In this document: positions 1 to 9,675 of the stretch, in pieces
Layout: each line of letters starts with the position of its first letter
Position numbering within the stretch: the stretch's first letter is position 1
Source: Tenacibaculum sp. MAR_2009_124
GTDB lineage: Bacteria > Bacteroidota > Bacteroidia > Flavobacteriales > Flavobacteriaceae
DNA: 64,000 nucleotides
Assembly: GCF_900105455.1 (NCBI RefSeq)
Contig: NZ_FNSF01000002.1
Span: 365,501 to 429,500 of the forward strand
Direction of reading: 5' to 3'
Translations under genes and position numbers: made by a program
Notes under the pieces: model-generated
What the model was told of the DNA's origin: nothing
Database searches by the model: none
The model's input: the letters and a program-made list of their open reading frames with translations, nothing else

Positions 1-979
1 AATAAGTATTGGTATAACGATCACCACTATCACATATCATTGTAACGATACTACCAGTTTGATTAGCATCCAATAATTCTTCCGCTAAATTAAGGGTAGC
101 ATATACGTTAGTACCTGTTGAGCCTCCGCATTTACGTCCTAAAACAGCTGATAGCCATCTTAACGTGGCTATTGAAGCAGCATCTTTTACTTTCATCATT
201 CGATCAATAACATCTGGTTGAAAAGAAGGTTCTACTCTTGGTCTTCCAATACCTTCAATTCTCGATCCAATTTTCGAGGTTAAATGCTCGTCACGAGTTT
301 GGTAGTATTCATAAAAAACAGAATTTTCTGGATCTGTAACTGCCAATTGGGTTGCCAAGTTGTATTGAGGATTATATTTTATGTAGCGTCCTATGGTTGC
401 TGAAGTTCCTCCTGTACCAGCGCCTACAACAATCCATGAAGGAATTTCGTGTCTTTCATTACTCATTTGATCGAATATACTTTCCGCAATATTATTGTTA
501 CCTCTCCAATCCGTAGCTCTTTCGGCATAGGTAAATTGATCCATATAGTAACCATTCATTTCACGGGTCAATGATTCAGCTTTATTGTAAATTTCGGTGG
601 ACGGTACTTTTACATATTTACCTCCATTAAATTCTATGAGTTCTATTTTTTCTGGAGAAGTAGATTCTGGTAATACTGCAATAAATGGCAGTCCAAGTAG
701 CCTTGCAAAATAAGCTTCTGATATGGCAGTACTCCCCGATGAGGCTTCAATTATTGTGGTATCGGAATTAATTTTCCCATTGCATAACCCGTACAAAAAT
801 AGCGATCTTGCCAATCTGTGTTTTAAACTTCCACTAGGGTGTGTTGATTCATCTTTTAAATAGATATCAATATTTTTAAAATAGGGCAGATTTAACTTTA
901 TGAGATGCGTGTCTGCCGACCTGTTAAAATCGGCTTTGATCTTGTTTATCGCTTCCGATGTCCATTTACGGTTTTTCAT
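1..979 (-). CDS. PLP-dependent cysteine synthase-family enzyme (partial, C-terminus beyond window)
   Basis: The reading frame is open from an ATG at 979 down to the window edge (326 codons), so the C-terminus is missing. I translated it by hand. The motif GSLKHR places the Schiff-base lysine near residue 53. [18 protein letters not shown] follows as the asparagine-loop region, and [14 protein letters not shown] is the phosphate-binding glycine loop. These are hallmarks of fold-type II PLP enzymes of the CysK/CBS group. The [17 protein letters not shown] pattern is closer to the cysteine desulfhydrase (Cds1-like) branch than to classical CysK. The enzyme probably handles cysteine or sulfide in the cytoplasm. 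The exact substrate is not settled. Confidence 0.85.
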   Translation of the reverse strand, partial: MKNRKWTSEAINKIKADFNRSADTHLIKLNLPYFKNIDIYLKDESTHPSGSLKHRLARSLFLYGLCNGKINSDTTIIEASSGSTAISEAYFARLLGLPFIAVLPESTSPEKIELIEFNGGKYVKVPSTEIYNKAESLTREMNGYYMDQFTYAERATDWRGNNNIAESIFDQMSNERHEIPSWIVVGAGTGGTSATIGRYIKYNPQYNLATQLAVTDPENSVFYEYYQTRDEHLTSKIGSRIEGIGRPRVEPSFQPDVIDRMMKVKDAASIATLRWLSAVLGRKCGGSTGTNVYATLNLAEELLDANQTGSIVTMICDSGDRYTNTY

Positions 980-1120
980 TTGATTAAATTTAGTGCAATT
1001 TATAGGATTGGGTTATTAGTCGTTAATTAAAGCTTGTGTTAATGGTTAGGGTTGTTATGAATTATAAATGTAACTAAAAATCTTTATTTTAATGATTAAT
1101 ACCTGTTTTGATAAGAAGTT

Positions 1121-1199
1121 ATACCAGTTGGTGTTTGAAATTACTGTAAAAGAAAAAAAGAACGTTTTATTGCGGTAATTTTAAATTACAAATGGTATT
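1121..1199. repeat. Dispersed palindromic element, copy A (full length)
   Basis: A 79-bp imperfect inverted repeat. The left arm begins ATACCAGTTGGTGTTTGAAA and the right arm ends TTACAAATGGTAT. An inner stem pairs AATTACTGTAAAA with TTTTATTGCGGTAATT around an A-rich centre. The same sequence recurs at 36504-36580 and 42931-43003, with shortened or half copies elsewhere in the window. It lies in the 457-bp gap between the PLP enzyme and the DinB-like gene. Apart from the terminator at 1401-1430 I see no gene in that gap. Confidence 0.85.
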
Positions 1200-1400
1200 A
1201 GAATGCTTGATAGAGGTTTTTCGTATTTATGAGGTATACATCTGTTATGATAATGATAGAGTATGGAGTTGAAGATTCGAATGAATTTGGAAGTGTTATG
1301 AAGATATTTGAAGTACAATATGTCTAAAAAGATAAAGTACAGAAGCTAAAAATCCAACAGGTGAATCTAAACCCATAAATAGAAACAAATACGTAGAAAT

Positions 1401-1430
1401 AAAAAAGCCCAACGTTAATTGGACTTTTTT
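1401..1430 (-). terminator. Rho-independent terminator of the DinB-like gene
   Basis: The plus strand reads AAAAAGcCCAA-cgtt-aaTTGGaCTTTTT. It forms a stem with one mismatch, flanked by A and T runs, just past the stop codon of the minus-strand gene ending at 1437. The A run on the plus strand becomes the U tract for minus-strand transcription. Confidence 0.7.
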
Positions 1431-1436
1431 ATAAGT

Positions 1437-2573
1437 TTAATTTTTAATCTGCTTTTTTAAATTGACTTTATTATCGAATTTAGGAAGTCTTTTTTTCAAA
1501 AACAAAATCTGACCTAAATGACTTGATTGGTGCTCCATTACATGAAACCAAGCATAGTGGTTGGAGATTCCCTTTCCTGCGTTGGTGGAGTTAAACCAAG
1601 CATCATCGCGTTTACGAAGCTCTTCAACAGTTTTTTCTCTAACTTTGGTATAAACATCTAAATAATAACTAATCGGTTTTCCTTTTAGTAGGTTTCTTCC
1701 TGCGTCGTCTAAGTCCATTCCTGCTCCCAATAGTTCCTCATTTTCTTTGTCTTCATAAGAAGTACCAAAGGTATATTTTTGATAGTAAATTTCCGCGGCA
1801 GCTAAGTGCATTACCAAAGCTCCTATTCGATTGGCATTTTCATCATGTAAATGATCCGTTTGCTGTTGGTCTAGAACTTTAACAATTCTCTCAACTCTTG
1901 CTTTTAAATCCTCTAACATGGAAATCATGTTTTCTATTTGAGGAATTTCAGTTTTATCTTTTCCAATTTTGCCATATTCGTTTTTCGGTAGCTCAATTCC
2001 TGAACCTTCAATAAGTAATGATTTTTTTCCTTTATAAGCGTCATTACTTGATAATAGAGTGTATTCTTTTACGCGTACAACTTTGTTGCCTCGAATTGCT
2101 TCGCTCCAACTTCCAATAACATTGTTTTTAACGTGACTCTCGAAGCCTGCATTGGCTATTGGGAAGTTTTGAAACTCTCCTTTATCGTTTTCTATTAGTA
2201 ATCGGAAATTATCAAAGAAGAACTTACCGTTATACAAACAAAGTCCGCCAAAATTAAGACTTTTTGAATTTTTGTTGATTGTTCCTTCAACAACATACTC
2301 TCCCCACGAATTGGTTCTTATTGGTCGATCGCCCATATTGTCGAAAAAGCCACTTTCTGCATTTTTAGTATCGACTCTTACCCACAAGCCAGCCCAAGCT
2401 TTTTTATCACCTGGCTCTACTTTTACATTGGCAATTAACTTAAATTTCTTTTTCGATGTTGCACTTACTTCTACTGATTGAACGAAAGAAGTCCAGTCTC
2501 GCGATACTTCCGTTGTTTGCCCGAAGGTTGTTTTGAAAAATAGTGCTGCTAAAACAAATAAAATTTTTTTCAT
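1437..2573 (-). CDS. Secreted protein with C-terminal DinB-like domain
   Basis: 378 residues with a Sec signal peptide (MKKILFVLAALFFKTTFGQ). Residues of about 22-190 look beta-rich and resemble a carbohydrate-binding-module-like jelly roll (WAGLWVRVD, NFGGLCLYNGKFFFDNF). From about 210 the protein is helical with DinB/YfiT-type histidines: LVMHLAAAEI, then HVMEHQSSHLGQI near the C-terminus. DinB-fold proteins are metal-binding four-helix bundles, often thiol-dependent transferases. An exported version fused to a beta domain is known from Bacteroidota but has no defined role. Function is inferred from fold only. The downstream terminator at 1401-1430 suggests a single-gene unit. Confidence 0.7.
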   Translation of the reverse strand: MKKILFVLAALFFKTTFGQTTEVSRDWTSFVQSVEVSATSKKKFKLIANVKVEPGDKKAWAGLWVRVDTKNAESGFFDNMGDRPIRTNSWGEYVVEGTINKNSKSLNFGGLCLYNGKFFFDNFRLLIENDKGEFQNFPIANAGFESHVKNNVIGSWSEAIRGNKVVRVKEYTLLSSNDAYKGKKSLLIEGSGIELPKNEYGKIGKDKTEIPQIENMISMLEDLKARVERIVKVLDQQQTDHLHDENANRIGALVMHLAAAEIYYQKYTFGTSYEDKENEELLGAGMDLDDAGRNLLKGKPISYYLDVYTKVREKTVEELRKRDDAWFNSTNAGKGISNHYAWFHVMEHQSSHLGQILFLKKRLPKFDNKVNLKKQIKN

Positions 2574-2627
2574 GTTTGATTGTTTGGGTTTTAATTATAG
2601 TTTTTCGGTTTTCGTGAGCAAATTATA

Positions 2628-2657
2628 ATACCAGTAACGTCAATTTGTAAATGGTAT
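2628..2657. repeat. Dispersed palindromic element, short copy H
   Basis: 30 bp that keep only the two outer ends of the element family (ATACCAGTAAC and TTTGTAAATGGTAT) with the centre deleted. It lies between the DinB-like gene and the DUF4369 gene. Confidence 0.65.
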
Positions 2658-2697
2658 AAAATCATTGTTTTTAATGAAACTTGTATAAAGGGAGTTT

Positions 2698-2724
2698 AAA
2701 AAAAACAACCCATTGGGTTGTTTT
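2698..2724 (-). terminator. Terminator downstream of the DUF4369 lipoprotein
   Basis: A nearly perfect stem AACAACCCA/TGGGTTGTT with a 1-2 base loop, followed on the minus strand by a run of T. A second hairpin (2749-2758 paired with 2766-2775) overlaps the stop codon of the gene ending at 2774. Confidence 0.7.
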
Positions 2725-2773
2725 AATATTAGTTAGAATAAATAATGAAGTTTATGTTACAGTGAAACATAAA

Positions 2774-3475
2774 CTATTTTTCATCATTCTTTATTTTTTC
2801 TATAAAGTTCTGTAGTTTTTTACCATAGCCAGAAGATTTTACTTTATCAGATAAACTATTGTTAATGGTATCTAATAATTTTATGTTAGCATCGTAAAGT
2901 TCCGTTAAAGCAATATACGGAGCAGCTTCACTATTAGCATTGGCGATAGCAAAGTTAGTAGCAAACAAAAATCTTCTACGGATTATTTTATTTTTTTCTT
3001 TATTTACGTCGTCAAGTAATAATTCATCATTTTCTTTTCTAGCTTCAAATTCTTTCTTGATTAATTCAAGACGTTGATTATTGAATCTCTGATCAACTTC
3101 TCTAAACTTATTCATAACAATTTGATTTTGAGATCCAATTATTTCTGGTCTGAAACCAAATTCTTCAAGTTTATCGGTGATAGAAATTTCTCCTTTTTCT
3201 CCAAAAAATAAAAGACGTTTATCATTTGTATTTCCATTAAATGTTAAATAATACATTTCTGGAGACTCTACATTATCACTTAAAATAAAAGTATCACTAC
3301 CTAAAAGGGCAACTGAATCTACTGTTACAATAACAGTATCTTTCATTTTTTGAAGGTAAAGAGTTCCTTTTTTCAAACCTTTAATTTGGCCTTTAACAAT
3401 CATATTTCCTTCTTTTTTAGAAGAACAAGCTATTATTAAGAATGCTGTTATGAATGTTGCTAATACTTTTTTCAT
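2774..3475 (-). CDS. DUF4369 domain lipoprotein
   Basis: 233 residues. The lipoprotein signal (MKKVLATFITAFLIIACSSKK) has the lipobox cysteine at residue 17. GQIKGLKKGTLYLQKMKDT followed by DSVALLGSDTF is the start of a DUF4369 domain, a beta-sandwich commonly found at the N-terminus of Bacteroidota thiol-disulfide proteins. The usual C-terminal thioredoxin domain is absent. Instead the rest is charged and helical (about 115-230), ending in LQNFIEKIKNDEK. It is probably anchored in the inner leaflet of the outer membrane. Role unknown. Palindromic-element copies lie on both sides of the gene (2628-2657 and 3611-3631). Confidence 0.75.
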   Translation of the reverse strand: MKKVLATFITAFLIIACSSKKEGNMIVKGQIKGLKKGTLYLQKMKDTVIVTVDSVALLGSDTFILSDNVESPEMYYLTFNGNTNDKRLLFFGEKGEISITDKLEEFGFRPEIIGSQNQIVMNKFREVDQRFNNQRLELIKKEFEARKENDELLLDDVNKEKNKIIRRRFLFATNFAIANANSEAAPYIALTELYDANIKLLDTINNSLSDKVKSSGYGKKLQNFIEKIKNDEK

Positions 3476-3610
3476 GTTTTTATATAGAGTTTGTTGCTAT
3501 AATAAGCGAATGTTACATAATTTAAGGAATGCAAATATGCAGAAATTTTGTGTATTTCTTATGTATGTCGATATAAATAGCACATATCTTTGAAATTAAT
3601 GCTAGTTATG

Positions 3611-3631
3611 ATTTCAAACACCAACTGGTAT
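3611..3631. repeat. Dispersed palindromic element, half copy I (inverted)
   Basis: ATTTCAAACACCAACTGGTAT is the exact reverse complement of the left arm of the element at 1121. Only this arm is present. A short direct repeat, TAGTTATGATTT, lies just before it (3603) and just after it (3639). Confidence 0.65.
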
Positions 3632-3655
3632 TAACACTAGTTATGATTTGAAATT

Positions 3656-3694
3656 ATACGATTTGTGATTAATAATTTCGTGTAAATTAATTGA
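3656..3694. repeat. 39-bp repeat, first copy
   Basis: A 39-bp stretch starting ATACGATTTGTGATTAA and ending AAATTAATTGA is repeated at 57529-57567 with one mismatch. AT-rich complementary ends (ATTAATAATTT and AAATTAATT) could form a weak hairpin. No function is known to me. Confidence 0.7.
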
Positions 3695-3747
3695 ATAGTA
3701 TTTCTGTAACTTTTGAGTTTGCTCAGTTATTTTATAGTTAAAAGGGG

Positions 3748-5142
3748 TTAACTAACCCATTTCATCATTAAAGCACAGGCAAAGGCTCCATAAGTTCCAA
3801 GGGCATAACCTAATACAGCTAAAAGAACACCTACAGGAGCTAATGAAGGATGAAAAGCACCAGCAACTACAGGAGCTGAGGCGGCACCACCAATGTTTGC
3901 TTTAGAACCAACAGCCAAAAAGAAGTAAGGAGCTTTAATCATTTTGGCGACTCCAAATAGTAAGGTAACATGAATAATCATCCAAACAAAACCAATTGCA
4001 AACAGGCTTATATTTTCAACAATGGCATTCAGGTTCATTTTCATTCCGATAGAGGCAACTAAAATGTAAATAAATATTGAACCAATTTTACTAGCCCCAG
4101 CACCTTCATAATTTCTCGCTTTAGTAAATGAAAGAAAAACTCCAATAGTGGTTGCTGTAATGATCAACCAAAAGAAAGAGCTTCCCAAGCCAAAGTCAAT
4201 TAACGAAGGAAGATTTTCTTTAATCCAACTTCCGAAGTTATCTCCTACCAAATGACCAATAGAAGTAACACCAAAAGCAATCCCCAATAGTATCATTAAG
4301 TCATTAAAAGTTGGAATTCTAGAGGTTTCTAAAGTAAATTTTTCCATTTTATTTTTAAGGTTTGTAATAGATGAGTTGTCAGCTTTTAACCATTTGTCAA
4401 CGGCATCAGAATTGGCAACTCCTAATAATAAGAAAGCCATCCAAACTTCTGCAACTAATACGTCTACCACAGCCATAATACTAAACAAACTATCTCCAAC
4501 TTCCCATTGTTCTTTCATTGCTAATTGATTGGCACCACCCCCAATCCAACTACCAGCAACAGTAGAAAGTCCTTTCCATAATTCAGTTCCTTCAACATTG
4601 GTTAAAATATCAGGAGCTACAAAATTGAAAAACAAAATAGCTAAAGGCCCACCAATCATAACACCAACGGTTGCCGTTAAAAACATAATTAAAGCTTTCG
4701 GACCCAATTTAAAAACACCTTTTAAGTCAATACTTAAGGTAAGTAACACCAAAGATGCAGGTAATAAAAGTCTTGAAGAAATGTAGTAGATTTTGCTACT
4801 TCCAACAAAAGCCGCATATTCTTTATAAGGAATATTATTACTTAGCACAAACTCTTTTAAGTCCTTTAAATTGGTAACTCCTTCAATGTGAGTATAAGTA
4901 GTTTTTAAATGAGCAATAGTGGCATCTACATCAATCCATTTGTCGGCAATTATACCTAAAGAACTAAAAATAGAAGGGATAAAATAACATAAAAGTAATG
5001 CAGGTACTATTTTATAAAATTTGGAAAAACTACCAACTTTTGAAGTATAGAAAATCGCGGACAGAATTGCACAAAGTATACCAAAAATAATGGTGTCATT
5101 TGCAAAAAGTGGTAAGTCGTTATTGATTTCGGCAATGTTCAT
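3748..5142 (-). CDS. DUF819 family membrane protein (YjcL-like)
   Basis: 464 residues with about ten to twelve hydrophobic segments and no signal peptide. Family-typical stretches include GGPLAILFF, TVAGSWIGGGANQLAMKE and SKANIGGAASAPVVAGAFHPSLAPVGVLLAVLGYALGTYGA. The two inverted-looking glycine-rich halves are what the DUF819 (YjcL) family shows. This family resembles sodium-coupled carriers, but its substrate is not established. An 85-residue loop after the second or third membrane segment is more polar than the rest. Only 24 bp separate its start from the end of the upstream DUF2490 gene, so the two are probably co-transcribed. Confidence 0.85.
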   Translation of the reverse strand: MNIAEINNDLPLFANDTIIFGILCAILSAIFYTSKVGSFSKFYKIVPALLLCYFIPSIFSSLGIIADKWIDVDATIAHLKTTYTHIEGVTNLKDLKEFVLSNNIPYKEYAAFVGSSKIYYISSRLLLPASLVLLTLSIDLKGVFKLGPKALIMFLTATVGVMIGGPLAILFFNFVAPDILTNVEGTELWKGLSTVAGSWIGGGANQLAMKEQWEVGDSLFSIMAVVDVLVAEVWMAFLLLGVANSDAVDKWLKADNSSITNLKNKMEKFTLETSRIPTFNDLMILLGIAFGVTSIGHLVGDNFGSWIKENLPSLIDFGLGSSFFWLIITATTIGVFLSFTKARNYEGAGASKIGSIFIYILVASIGMKMNLNAIVENISLFAIGFVWMIIHVTLLFGVAKMIKAPYFFLAVGSKANIGGAASAPVVAGAFHPSLAPVGVLLAVLGYALGTYGAFACALMMKWVS

Positions 5143-5166
5143 ATTTAAAATTGTTTTTGGTGTTGG

Positions 5167-5820
5167 TTATTTATGAAGTTTGGTGTTGAAAATTACTCCA
5201 AGCTGAACTCTATCTAGGCCTATATTTTTATCTGAAATATTCATGTATCCTACTTTAAGCTTAATATTATTCGAAGCTTTATAAGTAATTCCTCCACCTA
5301 TCCAATTTTGAGCATAAGTTTCTCCTTGGAAATTAAAAAAGACTTCATCGAAAACAAAAGCAGATAATGTTTTTGTTATTGGGTAACTTAAACCTAATTG
5401 ATATCGAATCCAATGTTGTGTATCTTTCTCAAAAAAGCGATGCTCAAGTCTAAACCTATGATTTAATCCAAGCTTAGATATTTTGTGTTTTATATTAAAG
5501 TCTTCATAGAGTCTATGCTCGTCTGCGTTACCCCCATCGAGATCAAAGGTGGTATCGGTATTTAAATAAGCATATCCACCAGTAACACTGAAAGTTTTGT
5601 TGATTTTATAGTTTGCACCAACACGATAAAGATACTGTTGTAAATCGTTGGTTATGTCAAACATTCTAAAATGTGCTAGAGATTTTATCGTCCAGTTTTC
5701 AGACAGCTGAAAACTTCCTCCATACATATACCAAACACCTAACGACTTTTCTGGGTTTTTCTGAGAGAATATGTTTAGGCTGGTACAAACAAAAATTAAA
5801 AAGATTACTTTCTTCACCAT
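5167..5820 (-). CDS. DUF2490 outer-membrane beta-barrel protein
   Basis: 217 residues. The signal peptide ends at NIFSQ. The mature part is built from alternating beta strands rich in aromatic residues (VGANYKINKTFSVTGGYAYL, HRFRLEHRFFEK, NWIGGGITYKASNNIKLKVGYMNI), and the last strand (VQLGVIFNTKLHK) could serve as an insertion strand. This is the DUF2490 pattern, thought to be a small outer-membrane barrel. It lies upstream of the DUF819 gene in the same transcription unit, so the pair could move one compound across both membranes. That coupling is inference. Confidence 0.75.
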   Translation of the reverse strand: MVKKVIFLIFVCTSLNIFSQKNPEKSLGVWYMYGGSFQLSENWTIKSLAHFRMFDITNDLQQYLYRVGANYKINKTFSVTGGYAYLNTDTTFDLDGGNADEHRLYEDFNIKHKISKLGLNHRFRLEHRFFEKDTQHWIRYQLGLSYPITKTLSAFVFDEVFFNFQGETYAQNWIGGGITYKASNNIKLKVGYMNISDKNIGLDRVQLGVIFNTKLHK

Positions 5821-5903
5821 ATTCGATTTAGATTAAAACTGTGGGACTATTTCTTTGATATAAATAAGGCAACTTTCAAATAAACAAATCCATTTTATTT
5901 CAT

Positions 5904-5933
5904 AAAAAAAATCCTCCAATGTTGTTGGAGGAT
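5904..5933 (-). terminator. Strong terminator of the BNR/sortilin-type gene
   Basis: A perfect 9-bp stem, ATCCTCCAA (5911-5919) with TTGGAGGAT (5925-5933), followed on the minus strand by seven U residues. It sits 17 bp past the stop codon of the gene ending at 5951. Confidence 0.9.
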
Positions 5934-5950
5934 TTCAATATTACGATAAA

Positions 5951-8900
5951 TTAATTTAACGAGAAAGTTTCGGTTTTTTTGAAAGGTGATATAGTTATTT
6001 CTTCAACTTCTTCACGATACTTCTTCCAGTCATTTGAGAAGAATTTATTGGTCCCCTCTAGGGCTTTATTGAAGGCCTCTTCAAATTGAATAATTAATCG
6101 GGCTTCTGTATTCGTTTGCTTTCCAAACCTGCTGCCAACATACCAATTTGCTGATCTTAGGCGTTGGTAAATGGTAACATCTGGATTTCGTGTAATCCCT
6201 TGGCGTTTGTCAACTTTTCCTAAGTAAATTGAAGTTAAAGAATCTAATTGTTTAACAATGTTTTTCGAATTGTCAATAACGTCTTTGTACTTCTCTTTAT
6301 CTTCTTTTGTTAGTTTGCTCTTATAATCGTTAGCAATTTTTTTACTTTCATTTAATTGCTTCACGATATCTGCAATGGTCTTTTGATATCCTTCAAGTTT
6401 CTTATAAGCATTGTATTTTTCGTCAATAGCTTCCTTTGATAGCTTTAACCTTGGGTCGTACTCGACAGTAATATTTTGTTCTGAAGTTTTGTCTCCGAAC
6501 GTCGCTTTTACCCTGTATGTCCCAGGCTTAACATCAACACCAGAAGGTTCTCTTTTTGACTTTCTTGTTCTTCTAGAAGGACGATCGACCCCTTTTTCAT
6601 CCATATACCAAGTAAGTCTATGAATACCATTTTCTTCTGGAGTTTTTCTTTTTAAAGTTCTAATTAAGCGATCACCATCAAAGAATTCAAACTTAATTGA
6701 ATCAAATTTAATTTCAGGTTTCTTTTCTTTAGTATCTTCAGAAGTAGTTTCCTTTTTAGTTTTCGACTTCTTCTTAGATTTCTTATCGGCTTCCTTAGTA
6801 TCTTTTTTAGGTTTGTTTAAGTAATAGGCAATACGAGCGCCAAACCCTCTATTTTCTCCGTTATACAAAGCATCACCCCCGAAGCGACTTCCTGTAGGTT
6901 GTTGGTAAGAAGCCTGGTATCCAGTAGGAGGTGTGAATAATGTAATATTACTCGTTAAAACATCATTTTTTTGAGCTATTTTTCTCAAAGGCCTGATATC
7001 GTCTAAAACCCATGCAGCTCTACCAAAAGTACCAATAACTAAATCATGTTCTCTAGGGTGAATTACTAAGTCCTTTACAGAAACTGTAGGGAATCCGTTA
7101 GTCCATTTAGTCCACTTTTCTCCCGAGTTAACTGATACATAAAGTCCGTCATCAGTTCCTAGAAATAAAAGATTAGGAGTTTCAATATCTTCAACAATAC
7201 ATAAAGCATAGCTCTCAACATCACCTTCTTTTACTATTCGTTTCCATGTTTTACCATAGTCTTTAGTTCTAAAAACATATGGAGTATAATTAAATCGTCT
7301 ATAATCATTCGCTACTAATAATGCTTCACCTTTATTTTTGTTAGAAGCTTTTATTTGAGTAATCCAGCTATTTGCAGGTAATCCTTTAATATTAGTAGAA
7401 ACATTGGTCCAGTTTACACCGCTGTTTTTGGTAAAATGAACTTGACCATCATCTGTAGCTGCCCAAAGCATGTCCTTTTCCATAGGAGAAGGTTCAATAA
7501 CCAAAATAGTACAGTGATTTTCTGCTCCGGTAGCATCCATGGTTAAACCTCCGCTTTCCGATTGTTTTAATTTGCTTTTATCATTGGTTGAAAGATCAGG
7601 AGAAATAACTTCCCACGTTAACCCTTTATCTGTTGATTTATGAACAAACTGACTTCCGAAATAAATAGTTGAATTGTCAAAAGGATCAATATTTATGGCA
7701 GAATTCCAGTTAAAACGTAATTTTACATTAGCATCCGGATGTGTTGGTCGAACAGTATAGTTATTTCCTGTTTGGTAATCATATCTTGAAACAAACCCTT
7801 GCTGACTCATCGCCCAGCCGTAACGAGAATCGTCTTTGTCAGGAACAACATCAAAACCATCTCCAAAACCTATTTCTTGCCAATAAGAGTTTCTGATACC
7901 TTGAACTTTCCATACATAAGCTGGACCTCTCCAAGAGCCGTTATCTTGCATTCCTCCATAAACATTATATGGATATTCGTTATCTACATTAATATGATAG
8001 AATTGAGCTACAGGTAAGTTTCCAATAAAGCGCCAAGTTTTTCCTTTGTCATGAGTAATATTAAGTCCACCATCATTTCCATCAATCATAAATGAACCAT
8101 CTTTTGGATGAATCCACCAAGCATGATGATCAGGATGTACTCCATTTGATACGCCATAAGCAGGCATTAATTGTTTAAAGCTTTTACCTCCGTCTTCTGA
8201 AGTATTTATATAGGTGAAAATTGAATATAATTTGTTTTCGTTTTGAGGATCAACGTAAATTTCAGAGTAATAAAATGGACGATTACCGATACCACTTTTA
8301 TCATTTATTTTTTTCCATTTGAATCCACCATCTTCACTTTTATATAATGCATTTTTTTTTGATTCAACCAACGCATAAATAACATTGGGGTTTGATCGGG
8401 AAATGGCAACACCTATTCTTCCTAAATCTCCTTTAGGAAAGCCTTCTTTATCGGTCATTTTCTTCCAAGTATCTCCGCCATCATGGGTAATGTATAGTCC
8501 ACTACCTTTTCCTCCAGATTTAAAGAACCAAGGATCACGCTTATGTTCCCACATTGCAGCAATTAATTTGTTAGGGTTTGAAGGATCCATAACCAAATCA
8601 GCTGCTCCTGTTTTTATATTATTGAATAAAATTTGTTTCCAAGTTTTACCTCCATCAATGGTTTTGTACACACCTCTTTCTTTGTGCTCTCCCCAAGGAG
8701 ATCCAATTGCTGCTACATAAACAACATTAGGATTCGTTGGATCAATTACGATACGATGAATGTGTCGTGTTTTTTCAAGACCCATCGATTTCCAGGTTTT
8801 ACCAGCATCTAGTGATTTGAAAATACCATAACCTCCATTTAAACTGTTTCTTGGATTTCCTTCACCAGTACCCACCCAAACAACACTTGGGTTAGATTGT

Positions 8901-9178
8901 TGAATGGCTAAAGCTCCAATAGAAGCCGTTACTTGTTTTTCGAAAATGGGCTCCCATTTAACTCCTCCAGAAGTAGATTTCCATACTCCTCCAGAGGCCG
9001 TTCCAGTATAAATTATGTCTGGATTTTTTAAGACAACATCGATAGCAGTAACCCTACCACTCATGCCGCCAGGGCCTATGTTTCTAGGTTTCATGTTTTT
9101 TACTAGATCCATAGAAAACTCTTGCGCTATCACAAAAGAGCTTATCAACAGAAATAGCACAGATAAAAGTTTTTTCAT
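5951..9178 (-). CDS. Secreted BNR/VPS10 (sortilin-like) beta-propeller protein
   Basis: The start was placed at the ATG at 9178, which gives 1075 residues. The frame extends 24 codons further upstream, but those codons look non-coding and would hide the signal peptide MKKLLSVLFLLISSFVIAQ. Many repeats of the type TxDGGKTWKxxx and SxDGGxxWK mark sortilin/BNR propeller blades over about residues 30-750 (KSLDAGKTWKSM, YKTIDGGKTWKQI, YKSEDGGFKWKKI). A lysine-rich linker near residue 790 leads to a beta domain and a C-terminal helical part. Proteins of this type are exported and often annotated as glycosyl hydrolases without proof. I see no catalytic signature. Substrate unknown. Confidence 0.85.
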   Translation of the reverse strand: MKKLLSVLFLLISSFVIAQEFSMDLVKNMKPRNIGPGGMSGRVTAIDVVLKNPDIIYTGTASGGVWKSTSGGVKWEPIFEKQVTASIGALAIQQSNPSVVWVGTGEGNPRNSLNGGYGIFKSLDAGKTWKSMGLEKTRHIHRIVIDPTNPNVVYVAAIGSPWGEHKERGVYKTIDGGKTWKQILFNNIKTGAADLVMDPSNPNKLIAAMWEHKRDPWFFKSGGKGSGLYITHDGGDTWKKMTDKEGFPKGDLGRIGVAISRSNPNVIYALVESKKNALYKSEDGGFKWKKINDKSGIGNRPFYYSEIYVDPQNENKLYSIFTYINTSEDGGKSFKQLMPAYGVSNGVHPDHHAWWIHPKDGSFMIDGNDGGLNITHDKGKTWRFIGNLPVAQFYHINVDNEYPYNVYGGMQDNGSWRGPAYVWKVQGIRNSYWQEIGFGDGFDVVPDKDDSRYGWAMSQQGFVSRYDYQTGNNYTVRPTHPDANVKLRFNWNSAINIDPFDNSTIYFGSQFVHKSTDKGLTWEVISPDLSTNDKSKLKQSESGGLTMDATGAENHCTILVIEPSPMEKDMLWAATDDGQVHFTKNSGVNWTNVSTNIKGLPANSWITQIKASNKNKGEALLVANDYRRFNYTPYVFRTKDYGKTWKRIVKEGDVESYALCIVEDIETPNLLFLGTDDGLYVSVNSGEKWTKWTNGFPTVSVKDLVIHPREHDLVIGTFGRAAWVLDDIRPLRKIAQKNDVLTSNITLFTPPTGYQASYQQPTGSRFGGDALYNGENRGFGARIAYYLNKPKKDTKEADKKSKKKSKTKKETTSEDTKEKKPEIKFDSIKFEFFDGDRLIRTLKRKTPEENGIHRLTWYMDEKGVDRPSRRTRKSKREPSGVDVKPGTYRVKATFGDKTSEQNITVEYDPRLKLSKEAIDEKYNAYKKLEGYQKTIADIVKQLNESKKIANDYKSKLTKEDKEKYKDVIDNSKNIVKQLDSLTSIYLGKVDKRQGITRNPDVTIYQRLRSANWYVGSRFGKQTNTEARLIIQFEEAFNKALEGTNKFFSNDWKKYREEVEEITISPFKKTETFSLN

Positions 9179-9502
9179 GTGTTGATTTTTATAGGTTTTA
9201 ACGTTAATTGTAATCTTGTATTCATAATGATATGAACTGTAAACATACAAGTTTCGTTAAAAAGGTTTAATTAGTGTGAATACATAATTATTTCGAGATA
9301 CATCTGCGAGTTAATTAAAGCAAAAATTAAATAATTTTAGTACAAGTGTATTAGTATTTAAATCTCACTTTGCGAGTAAAAGTATTAATTAAACTTCTTA
9401 AAAAAATGTTAACAGGTGGATTTGTAGGGTGTTAAAAAAGTGAAGAGTTTCATTTTTAGGAAGAAAGTAAAGAAGGGAGATAATGTTTTCTGAATTAGAG
9501 TA
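9179..9502. other. Intergenic region without a recognisable gene
   Basis: 324 bp between the promoter side of the propeller gene and the end of the SPFH operon. It is AT-rich. I find no convincing reading frame, hairpin terminator or repeat here. Confidence 0.5.
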
Positions 9503-9667
9503 CTATTCTTCCTCTTTTTTGGGAGCTCTTTTAGATTCTTTTAAAGCCTTCATTAACATCCACTCGATTTGTCCGTTGGTGGAACGGAATTCATCAGCGG
9601 CCCATTTTTCAATTGCTTTGAGCATGTCTTCATTGATTCGTAACGCAAATGCCTTTTTTTTCGCCAT
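9503..9667 (-). CDS. Arc-like ribbon-helix-helix DNA-binding protein
   Basis: 54 residues, read directly from the sequence: ATG at 9667, TAG at 9503. MAKKKAFALRINEDMLKAIE is an N-terminal beta strand with a first helix. KWAADEFRSTNGQIEWMLMKAL gives the second helix of a ribbon-helix-helix fold, and a lysine/glutamate tail ends the protein. Arc-family regulators bind DNA as dimers through the strand. It is the last gene of the SPFH operon, 8 bp after the membrane-protein gene. It may control the operon or report on it. A plus-strand frame over the same bases is a shadow. Confidence 0.8.
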   Translation of the reverse strand: MAKKKAFALRINEDMLKAIEKWAADEFRSTNGQIEWMLMKALKESKRAPKKEEE

Positions 9668-9675
9668 AATTTTTT

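Noticed and set aside
1121..1199. A CRISPR array made from the repeated palindromes.
   Set aside because: The copies are dispersed over 50 kb and separated by genes, not by regular short spacers, and no cas gene is present.
1193..1276. A 26-codon plus-strand frame starting in the right arm of palindromic element copy A.
   Set aside because: It is too short, has no ribosome-binding context and no resemblance to any protein.
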